Assembly: GCF_001375495.1 (NCBI RefSeq)
Contig: NZ_LN831058.1
Location: 328,767 to 392,766 of the forward strand
DNA: 64,000 bases
Reading direction: 5' to 3'
From: Flaviflexus massiliensis
Lineage (GTDB): Bacteria; Actinomycetota; Actinomycetes; Actinomycetales; Actinomycetaceae
In this document: one piece after another, positions 57,417 through 64,000 of the stretch
Numbering within the stretch: position 1 is the stretch's first letter
Layout of the letters: each line of letters begins with the position of its first letter
Made by a program: the position numbers and the translations under genes
The notes under the pieces: model-generated
The model's database searches: none
The model's input: only the letters and a program-made list of their open reading frames with translations
Told to the model about the DNA's origin: nothing

Positions 57417-57430
57417 GTAAGCTTGGTTGC
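57393..57430. other. Probable attL junction of the integrated element
   Basis: Chromosomal LLM homology ends at about 57393 and the serine integrase starts at 57431, as is usual for large serine recombinase elements. The crossover dinucleotide cannot be placed without attR, which is beyond the window. Confidence 0.6.
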
Positions 57431-58867
57431 ATGGTCGAACTGGTAGCGCTGAGGAAGACGAACGAGGTGGCGGCCTACGTCCGCGCCTCCATGGACCGCA
57501 AGGGCGACCGCTGGACGGTCGATACCCAACTGAGGAAGATCAGGGCACTGGCCGAGGCCAAGGACTGGAACGTGGTCGAGGTCTACGAGGACAACGCGGT
57601 GTCGGCGACGAGGAAGCGTCGAGCTGGTACCCGCTGGGCCGAGATGCTGGACGACGCCCGAGCAGGTCGGTTCTCGATGGTCGTCGCCGTGGACATGGAC
57701 CGACTGCTGCGGAGCACGAAGGACCTCAACACGCTGATCGACCTCGGCCTGCGCGTCGTCACAGTGGACGGCGAGATCGATCTCTCGACAGCGGATGGAG
57801 AGTTCCGGGCGACGATGCTCGCAGCACTCGCCCGGTTCGAGGCACGGCGGAAGGCGGAGCGGCAGATCAGGTCGAACGAGCGCCGACGTGCCGAGGGCAT
57901 ACCTGCGTCCACCTGGAAGGCGTTCGGCTGGACGCGGGAGGGCGAAGTGATCGAGGAGGAGGCCGCCGCCGTCCGGCGGGCCTTCGACGCGTTCCTCGGC
58001 GAGCCATCGCTGTCGATCCGGCGCATCCGTGAGGACCTGAACAACGCCGGTCATCTCACCGCGCGCGGGTCCGAGTTCTCCGTCGATGCCGTGCGGTACC
58101 TCCTGGCGAACTCGCTCTACGCTGGCTTCATCCGCCACTACAAGACCGGCGAGCTGTACCCTGTGCAGGGCGAGGCGTTCCCGCCCATCGTCGGCGAGCA
58201 GACGTGGCGGGCCGCGGTGGCGAAGCTGGAGGACAACGTGCGGAGGTCGGCGAGGCAGGGCAATCAGCCGAAGTACCTCCTGTCCACGATCGGCCTCTGT
58301 GGGAAGTGCGGCGCGACGCTCGTCTCGGGGACGAACAGCCGCAAGCAGCCGACGTACCGCTGTGGCGAGCAGTTCCACCTCACCCGCCAGCGCGAGCCCG
58401 TCGATGCGATGGTCAACGAGGCGGTGCTCACGCGCCTGTCGTCCGTGGACGTGCACGACCTCGTGATGCCGCAGGAAGCCGCCGGGCCGGATCGCGAGGA
58501 ACTGCTGACCGAACGGAACGCCCTGGTAGAGCGGGTGAAGGAGCTGAGCCCGCTGCTGCGCGACATCCATCAGCCGGTCCTGGAGATCACGGCGGCGATC
58601 AACGACGTGAAGGCTCGCATCGACGAGATCGACGCGGAGCTGCTCGACCGCTCGGTGTCGGTGGCGGCGAAGCTGCTGGCGGAGGTGGATGAGCCGGTCG
58701 GCACCACGGAGCGCCGCGAGGTTGTCGAGTCGAAGTGGAAGGCGTTGGACATGGACCGTCGCCGGATGCTCGTGGACGAGCTGGTGACCGTGACCATCGA
58801 GCCCATCATGCCGGGTCACGTGAAGTTCGACCCCGATCTCGTGCGGATCGAGCCGAGACGCGACTGA
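57431..58867 (+). CDS. Large serine recombinase (integrase)
   Basis: 478 residues from ATG 57431. The catalytic Ser is in AAYVRASMDRKGDRW near residue 18; resolvase-type VVAVDMDRLLRSTKDL and ARFEARRKAERQIRS follow. The recombinase domain is WTREGEVIEEEAAAVRRAFD onward, then a zinc ribbon (CGKCGATLVSG...YRCGEQFH) and a coiled coil near 365-420. Next to the junction, it should drive integration and excision of the element. GC-rich like the rest of the element. Confidence 0.95.
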   Translation: MVELVALRKTNEVAAYVRASMDRKGDRWTVDTQLRKIRALAEAKDWNVVEVYEDNAVSATRKRRAGTRWAEMLDDARAGRFSMVVAVDMDRLLRSTKDLNTLIDLGLRVVTVDGEIDLSTADGEFRATMLAALARFEARRKAERQIRSNERRRAEGIPASTWKAFGWTREGEVIEEEAAAVRRAFDAFLGEPSLSIRRIREDLNNAGHLTARGSEFSVDAVRYLLANSLYAGFIRHYKTGELYPVQGEAFPPIVGEQTWRAAVAKLEDNVRRSARQGNQPKYLLSTIGLCGKCGATLVSGTNSRKQPTYRCGEQFHLTRQREPVDAMVNEAVLTRLSSVDVHDLVMPQEAAGPDREELLTERNALVERVKELSPLLRDIHQPVLEITAAINDVKARIDEIDAELLDRSVSVAAKLLAEVDEPVGTTERREVVESKWKALDMDRRRMLVDELVTVTIEPIMPGHVKFDPDLVRIEPRRD

Positions 58868-58870
58868 CTC

Positions 58871-58908
58871 ATGACTCGACTCGTCATTGCACTGGTGAGT
58901 CGAGTCAT
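58871..58908. repeat. 12-bp perfect inverted repeat after the integrase gene
   Basis: ATGACTCGACTC (58871-58882) and GAGTCGAGTCAT (58897-58908) with a 14-base spacer. No T-run follows, so an operator or a weak terminator are both possible. Confidence 0.7.
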
Positions 58909-59048
58909 GGGAGAATGGTTGCAGACAAGAAGATCCCACCGGGGCCGCGACTTAGAAGCGCGGGGTTCTGCTCCCGGATGAGTAGCCGGTCAAACAGCCC
59001 AATTACCGTGGCGGGGAACCGGAAGATACTCATGTCTGAGGACTTCCG

Positions 59049-59528
59049 ATGTCTGTCGTTATCGACGTTCCCCGCGCATCCGCGCTCGTCCGCCCTGGCC
59101 TCGATCGGGGTTCCACTCCTTCTCCGCAGGCAGACGGCCACGATCCCGTCATCGCCGCCGCCCGCGCCGCTGGCCGCCGAGCCGGTGAGCGCCTGGCACT
59201 CACTCCGCTGACCCCGACTCACTCCGCTGACCCCGCGCCAGCGCGCCGCCGTTGCCTCTGTGATGGGCGGTGGTCGCTGATGAGCGCGAACTCCGCCGCC
59301 TTCGATCACTTGACCGGCTTCCGCTGGCGTCAGGGCGACCCGTCCCTCGCCGACGCCGAGGCCCAGCTTTACGACCTCGGCGTGCTCCGCTCTGTGCTGG
59401 AGGAGGCCGTCGAGATCGCCGTCGCCGACGCCCGAGCCGATGGGGTGACCTGGGCCAGGATCGGCGACGCCCTCGGCGTCACGCACCAGGCTGTCATCAA
59501 GCGCTACGGCCGGGGCGGTGGTCGCTGA
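59049..59528 (+). CDS. Small helix-turn-helix protein of the element
   Basis: The C-terminal part (from ATG 59280, MSANSAAFDHLTGF) ends in WARIGDALGVTHQAVIKRYG, a clear helix-turn-helix. The frame is open back to 59049, where a Pro/Ala-rich stretch adds 77 residues; either start is possible and no strong ribosome-binding site decides. Likely regulates excision, replication or copy number. Confidence 0.6.
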   Translation: MSVVIDVPRASALVRPGLDRGSTPSPQADGHDPVIAAARAAGRRAGERLALTPLTPTHSADPAPARRRCLCDGRWSLMSANSAAFDHLTGFRWRQGDPSLADAEAQLYDLGVLRSVLEEAVEIAVADARADGVTWARIGDALGVTHQAVIKRYGRGGGR

Positions 59529-59746
59529 TGTACGCCGACGCACGCAACCTCAGCACCGCTTCCACCGACCTGACCCCGCCCGGAGGGCCTGGCCTAGCAC
59601 CCGCCGAAGGCGGGCTGCCCGTCGTCGTGATGACTGCCCGTAGCCGTGCTTCGCACTCCAAGAGTTACGAGACCCTCATTCGTTCCTACGGGCGCGGCAA
59701 GGGCTTGTCGATTGCCGCGCCTTGCAACAACTTGCCTGGTCAGCGG

Positions 59747-59818
59747 ACTGTTCCGCCCTCGCTCCGTCGCGTGGTCCCGCGGGATCATTTGGGGTCTCAT
59801 TTGGGGGTCAATGGGGGG
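59747..59818 (+). repeat. G-rich leader repeat, copy 1 (before rep)
   Basis: Starts ACTGTTCCGCCCTCGCTCCG and continues with CATTTGGGG-type units and runs of 4, 5 and 6 G. Closely matched at 61613-61686. Lies in the 350-base gap before the replication gene, where iterons, a G-quadruplex or a replication-related site are possible. Confidence 0.75.
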
Positions 59819-59879
59819 TCATTTAGGCGCCGCACTCCCTCTGAGGCCCGCCGCGCCGTCCGCGGCGGGGGTGGTCGCC

Positions 59880-61292
59880 GTGGCTAAGCAGGAAAACAAC
59901 CCGACGAGCATCGGGCTCACGCAGTACCTCGATCCGTCGTACTGGGCCTGGGCTGCCGAGGACCCGAACGGGGCCGCGCTGCTCCAGCAGGGTGCCGAGG
60001 CGATCCTCGCCTACGTGGTGCAGCGGCTCGAGGCCACCGGCTGCGAGGTCGTCGAGGCCTACGGCATCGTGCACGACAAGGACGAGCGCGAGGTCTGGAG
60101 CGACACGGAGAAGGCCCTGGTGGTCGAACCGAAGCCCGAGCACCTGCACGCCGTGATCAAGTTCGCCAGCCGTGCGAAGAGTGCGCCGCTGGATCGGCTC
60201 GCGTTCGGCATCGGCGTCGAGCCCCAGTACGTCGAGAAGCCTGGCCGCGGGCGGTACGCCTTCGACAACATGCTGTCGTATCTGACGCACGTGAAGTACG
60301 CGGACAAGCACCAGTACGCGCCTTCGGAGGTCGCCACCGTGCGCGGGCCTGACTACCTCGGGATCGACGCCCAGCGCCGGGAGACGTGGCAGAAGGGCCG
60401 CGCCCACGTGAAGAAGAAGATCGTCGCCGAGAACTTCGAGGACATGCGGGAGCGCGTTCTCCAGGGTGAGATCACGCGGGATCAGATCATGCTCACGGAC
60501 GAGCTGTTCGACATCTACTCACGGCATCAGCGGGAGATCGACGACGCGCTGTCGGCCTACGGCCAGCGTCGCGCATACCGGGCGGCGGCGAAGCTGCGCG
60601 CCGGTGAGTTCTCGACGCACGTCGTGTTCGTCCATGGGGATGCCGGGATCGGCAAGACCCGGTTCGCCACGGACTTCATTACCGAGGCGATCAACGCGGC
60701 GAACGCGCACGGCGAGCGGTGGCAGGTCTACCGGGCCGCGACGGGGAACCCGCTTGATGACTGGCGGGGCGAGGAGGTGCTGCTGCTGGACGATCTGCGG
60801 GCCTCGGCGATGGATGCGAACGACTGGCTGCTGCTGCTCGATCCGTACAACGCCTCGCCTGCGAAGGCCCGCTACAAGAACAAGGGCGAGGTGGCCCCGC
60901 GCCTCATCGTCATCACGGCGACGATCGAGCCCGTCGAGTTCTTCTACTACGCCCGCCAGATGGGCAACGTGGACGAGGCACTGGACCAGTTCATCCGCCG
61001 GCTGGCCTCGGTCGTGAAGGTCTATCGTGCCGACGACATCAATCGTTACCTCGTGCAGCACATCGGGAAGATCGAGCCCTACGAGTGGCACCAGTGCAGC
61101 GTTCCGGCCGCCGCGCACACGCCCGGCATGTACGGCAACGCGTACCACCAGAACGTCGGGTCGCGGGAACTGACCTACGGTCCGGAGACCTCGGCCGAAC
61201 ATGATGCGGATGGCGCGGTTGCTGAGCTGCTGGGTGGGCTCGCGGTGCGGAGCCCTGACGTGCCGCTGGCGCTGATCGGAGGTGCCGCATGA
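59880..61292 (+). CDS. Rolling-circle-type replication initiator with helicase domain
   Basis: 470 residues from GTG 59880 (MAKQENNPTSIGL); the frame is open upstream to 59646 through the leader repeat. The HUH nuclease part has PEHLHAVIKF (His-Leu-His) and candidate Tyr in MLSYLTHVKYADKHQY. The helicase part has Walker A VHGDAGIGKTRFA and Walker B VLLLDDLRAS. Similar to Rep proteins of Gram-positive plasmids. It suggests the element can replicate after excision. Confidence 0.82.
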   Translation: MAKQENNPTSIGLTQYLDPSYWAWAAEDPNGAALLQQGAEAILAYVVQRLEATGCEVVEAYGIVHDKDEREVWSDTEKALVVEPKPEHLHAVIKFASRAKSAPLDRLAFGIGVEPQYVEKPGRGRYAFDNMLSYLTHVKYADKHQYAPSEVATVRGPDYLGIDAQRRETWQKGRAHVKKKIVAENFEDMRERVLQGEITRDQIMLTDELFDIYSRHQREIDDALSAYGQRRAYRAAAKLRAGEFSTHVVFVHGDAGIGKTRFATDFITEAINAANAHGERWQVYRAATGNPLDDWRGEEVLLLDDLRASAMDANDWLLLLDPYNASPAKARYKNKGEVAPRLIVITATIEPVEFFYYARQMGNVDEALDQFIRRLASVVKVYRADDINRYLVQHIGKIEPYEWHQCSVPAAAHTPGMYGNAYHQNVGSRELTYGPETSAEHDADGAVAELLGGLAVRSPDVPLALIGGAA

Positions 61293-61609
61293 GCACCGAA
61301 CGCGATGCGCTCTTCCAGGGGATCGAAGGGGGCGGAGCCCCCTCGCAAGCAGCCGGGGAGGACATGAGCGCCAGCGAAATGTCCGACACGGCTACTGCTT
61401 GCCATTCTGGCGTACAGGCGGAGCAGCAGGCCGACTCCCGGGTGAACACCGGTCGGGCTGATGCGGAGGCTGTGCGCCAGAGTCACGGCGGCGCGGAGCG
61501 TCGTCGTGGCAGCGGCGGGCGGCTCGATACGCGCTTCGATGACGCCACGCTCGGGGCGGTTCGCACTCGTGCGGAACGGCCCCGGGTGGGTCCGGGCTGT
61601 CTCTTTTAA
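61289..61609 (+). CDS. Uncertain small protein overlapping rep end
   Basis: 106 codons that overlap the rep stop by ATGA. The first 40 residues (MSTERDALFQGIEGGG...) look plausible; the rest is low-complexity and ends at the suspicious stretch at 61597. No family recognized. Confidence 0.35.
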   Translation: MSTERDALFQGIEGGGAPSQAAGEDMSASEMSDTATACHSGVQAEQQADSRVNTGRADAEAVRQSHGGAERRRGSGGRLDTRFDDATLGAVRTRAERPRVGPGCLF

Positions 61610-61612
61610 ACA

Positions 61613-61686
61613 ACTGTTCCGCCCTCGCTCCGTCGCGGGGTCCCGCGGGGGCATTTTGGGGCTCATTTTGGGGGCCATGGGGGGGG
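61613..61686 (+). repeat. G-rich leader repeat, copy 2 (before relaxase)
   Basis: Second copy of the 59747-59818 repeat, diverged by substitutions and small indels. Contains G-runs of 4, 5 and 8 with short spacers. In both places it is open in the frame of the gene that follows (FRPRSVA, then SRG, then MGG). Confidence 0.75.
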
Positions 61687-62867
61687 ATGGCCCCGGCGCG
61701 TTCTCGGCGCGCGCCCGCGCGCTCACCCAGAACACGAAGCGCGACGTCGAGGCGCTGCACTACAGGCAGTCGTTCAGCGACGAGGAGTTCGACCCGAAGA
61801 ATCCGGAGGACGTGCAGCGGGTGAACGATCTGGGCTATCAACTCGCGAAGAAGATGCACCCAGATTCCGACTGCCTCGTGGTCAGTCATGTGGACGGACG
61901 CGGGAAGAAGCCGCACAACCACATCTTGGTCATCAACCACAGCAATCGGACGGGAAGAGCGCTCAGCGACTACCGCACGTTCCACGACCGCAAGGCCGGG
62001 AACCAGCGGGGCGTTCAGTCAGCGAACGACGAACTCATGCGCGAGCACGGTCTCTCGGTCGTGAAGCGTCTGGAGCACGCACCGAAGGACTGGGAGCTGC
62101 GCCGCGAGGACTTCGCCGAGGGCGGGCTCGACCGCGAGATGGGCGACCGGATGAGCGCCGCCCTGGCTGATCCCCGTGCGGTGGACAAGGCCGGTCTCGA
62201 AGCGGTGATCGAGGAGCAGAACCAGCAGCTCGGCGATGACGGGGAGCGGGTGCCGCGGATGCGCCTCCACACCGCCATCAGCAAGCGAGGGAAGAACGTC
62301 GGCAAGGAGACGTGGACGCTCTACATCGAGGACCGCCGCGGCGAGTCCGGGCGTGCCGAGCGACGCAAGCGCACGAGTGCGCTCTCGACAGATTTCACCC
62401 CGGAGGGCGCGCGGGCGTTCTTCGACTACCACCAGCAGCAGGAGGAGCAGGAACATGAGCGCAGCGCTCGACAGGCTGAAGCAGCAGAACGCGCAGAGCG
62501 GATCGCAGCAGCAGCTCGACAGTCCGGAGACGATGGAGGCGTTGACCTCGATCCTCGCCGCCGTCGAGGCGCAGAACGCGAGGCTCGACCGGCTGGCCGA
62601 GCAGCAGAAGAAGCTCGCGGGGTTCGTGAAGGTCATGGACGAGGAGACGACGAGGCGGCTGGAGCGGATCACGGCCCCGGCGTCAACCTCCTCGCCCTCC
62701 AGCGACGTGTCCGCGAGGATCGCGAGTATCGAGAGCAGGCAGAACGAGATCGCGAGCACGCTCGGCGAGTTCGCGCAGAGTCTCAACGGCGAGAGCTTAA
62801 ACGCCGCGTCGCAGAGCTTGGTCGCGGAGGCGCAGAGGAACCACGTGGCTACGGCATCGGCGATTGA
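61677..62867 (+). CDS. Relaxase / mobilization nuclease, N-terminus missing
   Basis: From the family region HYRQSFSDEEFDP, with the metal-binding LVVSHVDGRGKKPHNHILVI (HxxxH/NH type) and SANDELMREHGLSV. The first 50-60 residues with the catalytic Tyr are absent; the leader repeat stands in their place. Start is nominal (ATG 61677). The frame stays open 413 bases into the next gene, ending at 62867; the Arg/Glu-rich tail may be real, as mob genes are often nested. It should nick at an oriT not identified here. Confidence 0.6.
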   Translation: MGGDGPGAFSARARALTQNTKRDVEALHYRQSFSDEEFDPKNPEDVQRVNDLGYQLAKKMHPDSDCLVVSHVDGRGKKPHNHILVINHSNRTGRALSDYRTFHDRKAGNQRGVQSANDELMREHGLSVVKRLEHAPKDWELRREDFAEGGLDREMGDRMSAALADPRAVDKAGLEAVIEEQNQQLGDDGERVPRMRLHTAISKRGKNVGKETWTLYIEDRRGESGRAERRKRTSALSTDFTPEGARAFFDYHQQQEEQEHERSARQAEAAERAERIAAAARQSGDDGGVDLDPRRRRGAEREARPAGRAAEEARGVREGHGRGDDEAAGADHGPGVNLLALQRRVREDREYREQAERDREHARRVRAESQRRELKRRVAELGRGGAEEPRGYGIGD

Positions 62868-63357
62868 GGGGCTCAAGGCGCAGGCCGCGGCGAACCAGAA
62901 GCTCGTCAGACAGGTCGGCTGGGCGGTGCAGCGGATCGAGAAGCACACCGAGGAGCGGGTCCAGAAGGCCGTCGAGCAGGTCACCGGAGAGGCTTCGACC
63001 ACGATGACCGCGAACCTCGACGCGTCGAACGAACGGGCCGAGCGGATCATCGCCGCCACCGCGAAGCTGGAGGCCCGGCAGCTGTGGTCGGCCGCCGCCG
63101 CGATGTGCCTCGCGCTCCTGCCGGTGGTGGTCGTCATCGCCGGGCTCTGGATGGGCATCGCCGGGCTCATCACCGGCGCTCAGTGGGCGCTGGACGTGGA
63201 CGGTAGCGTGTGGCTCGGGATCGGGCGCTGGCTCGTGATCGCCGTGGGCCTCGCGGCGGCCGGCTACGGGGTCTTCGCGTCCGTCCGCTGGGTTGCTGGT
63301 CTCGTGGAGACCTGGAAGGGTCGCGGGATGCCGACGTGGCCGAGCTGGCGACGATGA
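62455..63357 (+). CDS. MobB-like coiled-coil membrane protein
   Basis: 300 residues from ATG 62455 behind AGGAGG. Long helical/coiled-coil N-terminal part (MSAALDRLKQQNAQ; EAQNARLDRLAEQQKKLAG), then two membrane helices (about 207-237 and 255-282). Nested start inside the relaxase frame. Strong G/C at third codon positions supports this frame. Probably assists relaxosome or coupling to a conjugation machine. Confidence 0.7.
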   Translation: MSAALDRLKQQNAQSGSQQQLDSPETMEALTSILAAVEAQNARLDRLAEQQKKLAGFVKVMDEETTRRLERITAPASTSSPSSDVSARIASIESRQNEIASTLGEFAQSLNGESLNAASQSLVAEAQRNHVATASAIEGLKAQAAANQKLVRQVGWAVQRIEKHTEERVQKAVEQVTGEASTTMTANLDASNERAERIIAATAKLEARQLWSAAAAMCLALLPVVVVIAGLWMGIAGLITGAQWALDVDGSVWLGIGRWLVIAVGLAAAGYGVFASVRWVAGLVETWKGRGMPTWPSWRR

Positions 63358-63372
63358 CTGGAGCCACTCGAA

Positions 63373-63675
63373 CTACTGACCCCGGTCAGTAGTCGAACGA
63401 TTGCCGCAGCCGCCGGTCGAGCGACGTCGGTGCCGCGGCAGTCGCCGGAGGACGATCGCCGCTGTGACGGCCACCCCGACTGCGATCCCGGCACCGATGA
63501 GCCAAGGGTTGCCGAGGAAACCTCCGATACCTGCAAGGGCTCCGCCCGCGGCGAGGAGAGGCAGGCCGCAGCAGATCAGCAGCGGAAGCGCGCAGCATGC
63601 CAACAGGAGCAAGCCCGTCCCAGCACCGACAAGCACGCCCGCGCGATGCGAGTCGTGGCCCTTATCGCCGCTCAT
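63373..63675 (-). CDS. Cys-rich small membrane protein of the mer region
   Basis: 100 residues with two membrane helices carrying ACCALP and LICCGLP motifs (about 20-45) and GIAVGVAVTAAIVL (about 64-77). Vicinal Cys pairs in a membrane helix suggest Hg(II) uptake in the manner of MerF/MerC/MerT, supported by merA upstream on the same strand. Exact family not assigned. Confidence 0.6.
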   Translation of the reverse strand: MSGDKGHDSHRAGVLVGAGTGLLLLACCALPLLICCGLPLLAAGGALAGIGGFLGNPWLIGAGIAVGVAVTAAIVLRRLPRHRRRSTGGCGNRSTTDRGQ

Positions 63676-63726
63676 CGTCTGTTCCTCTCCCAGCTGAGCG
63701 TTCCCCCCGATTGTCTGCGTGCGCGT

Positions 63727-64000
63727 TCACGCGCAGCACGACAGGAGCGACGGATCGGTGGTGAAGGCCTTGGCGGCGATCCGGATGCCCTCGGCCATGG
63801 TCAGGTAGGGGGCCCAGGCGTCGGCGACCTCGGCGACGGTCTTGCCGAGCACGTGGACCCCGGCGGCGGCGAGCTCGCCGGCGTCCTTGGCGACGGCGGT
63901 GATGCCGAGGATCTTCCCCGTGTCGGCGTCCACGACGATCTTGACGAAGCCGCGGGTGTCGCGGTTGACCAGGGCGCGGGGCACGTGGTGCAGGGGCAGG
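63727..64000 (-). CDS. merA: Mercuric reductase, C-terminal part (runs off window)
   Basis: The visible 90 residues are the C-terminal interface domain (ALVNRDTRGFVKIVVDADTG; AEGIRIAAKAFTTD) ending LSCCA, the tail Cys pair that hands Hg(II) to the active site of MerA. The frame is open to the right edge, so the start is outside. Reduces Hg(II) to Hg(0) with NADPH. Confidence 0.9.
   Translation of the reverse strand, partial: LPLHHVPRALVNRDTRGFVKIVVDADTGKILGITAVAKDAGELAAAGVHVLGKTVAEVADAWAPYLTMAEGIRIAAKAFTTDPSLLSCCA

Noticed and set aside
57338..58939. 533-codon minus-strand frame opposite the integrase
   Set aside because: A shadow of high GC third positions; the plus-strand integrase is unambiguous.
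58905..59543. 212-codon minus-strand frame opposite the HTH gene
   Set aside because: It is antisense to a frame ending in a clear helix-turn-helix and lacks family features.

Overview
This window looks like a draft chromosome segment from a Gram-positive actinobacterium, most likely Actinomycetales and perhaps Actinomycetaceae-like. The taxonomic call is inferred from gene content only. Pointers are a GTP-type PEP carboxykinase, an LppM-like lipoprotein, a mycothiol-type ArsC, and a complete coproporphyrin-dependent heme pathway (HemQ, CpfC and an HemY-type oxidase).

Layout. 1-10.6 kb is housekeeping: purC, purD, pckG, an LppM-like lipoprotein, purA and glgP. 10.7-22.7 kb is a catabolic island whose sequence looks more AT-rich than its flanks. 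It encodes a peptide/opine-type ABC importer, a LacI regulator, a HyuA/HyuB ATP-dependent amidohydrolase pair, an FrlD-like PfkB kinase and an FrlB-like SIS deglycase. Together these suggest use of an Amadori (glycated amine) compound whose amino part is a lactam or hydantoin. 23.3-28.9 kb has small membrane proteins, a decaying tandem family of about 143-residue lipoproteins (one split by an intact IS256-family element with target duplication), and ArsC. 29-33.8 kb is a four-carbon acid-sugar cluster (OtnC, OtnK, a zinc dehydrogenase, a GntR regulator and a cyclase-family hydrolase) with a shared candidate operator. 34-46.3 kb holds fbaA and the heme genes hemQ, cpfC, hemA / hemE, cgoX / hemC, hemD, hemB, hemL, with ansA on the opposite strand inside and a Sir2 deacetylase at the end.

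46.4-47.1 kb is a Pro/Ala/Ser repeat protein interrupted by about 97 bases that carry Nextera-like and TruSeq-like sequencing-adapter sequence plus a hemL-like fragment. This is an assembly artefact. 47.6-55.4 kb is ordinary chromosome: SpoU methyltransferase, LemA, pyrE, an SDR, xthA, a serine hydrolase, a NagD-like phosphatase, an ASCH protein, azlCD and a ynfA pseudogene. 55.5-56.4 kb is a RES-toxin / RHH-antitoxin pair.

From about 57.4 kb to the right edge lies a high-GC integrated mobilizable element. It has cut the N-terminus off a luciferase-like monooxygenase gene and carries a serine integrase, a small HTH protein, an HUH-helicase replication protein, a relaxase whose N-terminus is missing, a MobB-like membrane protein and mercury-resistance genes. 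merA runs off the right end.
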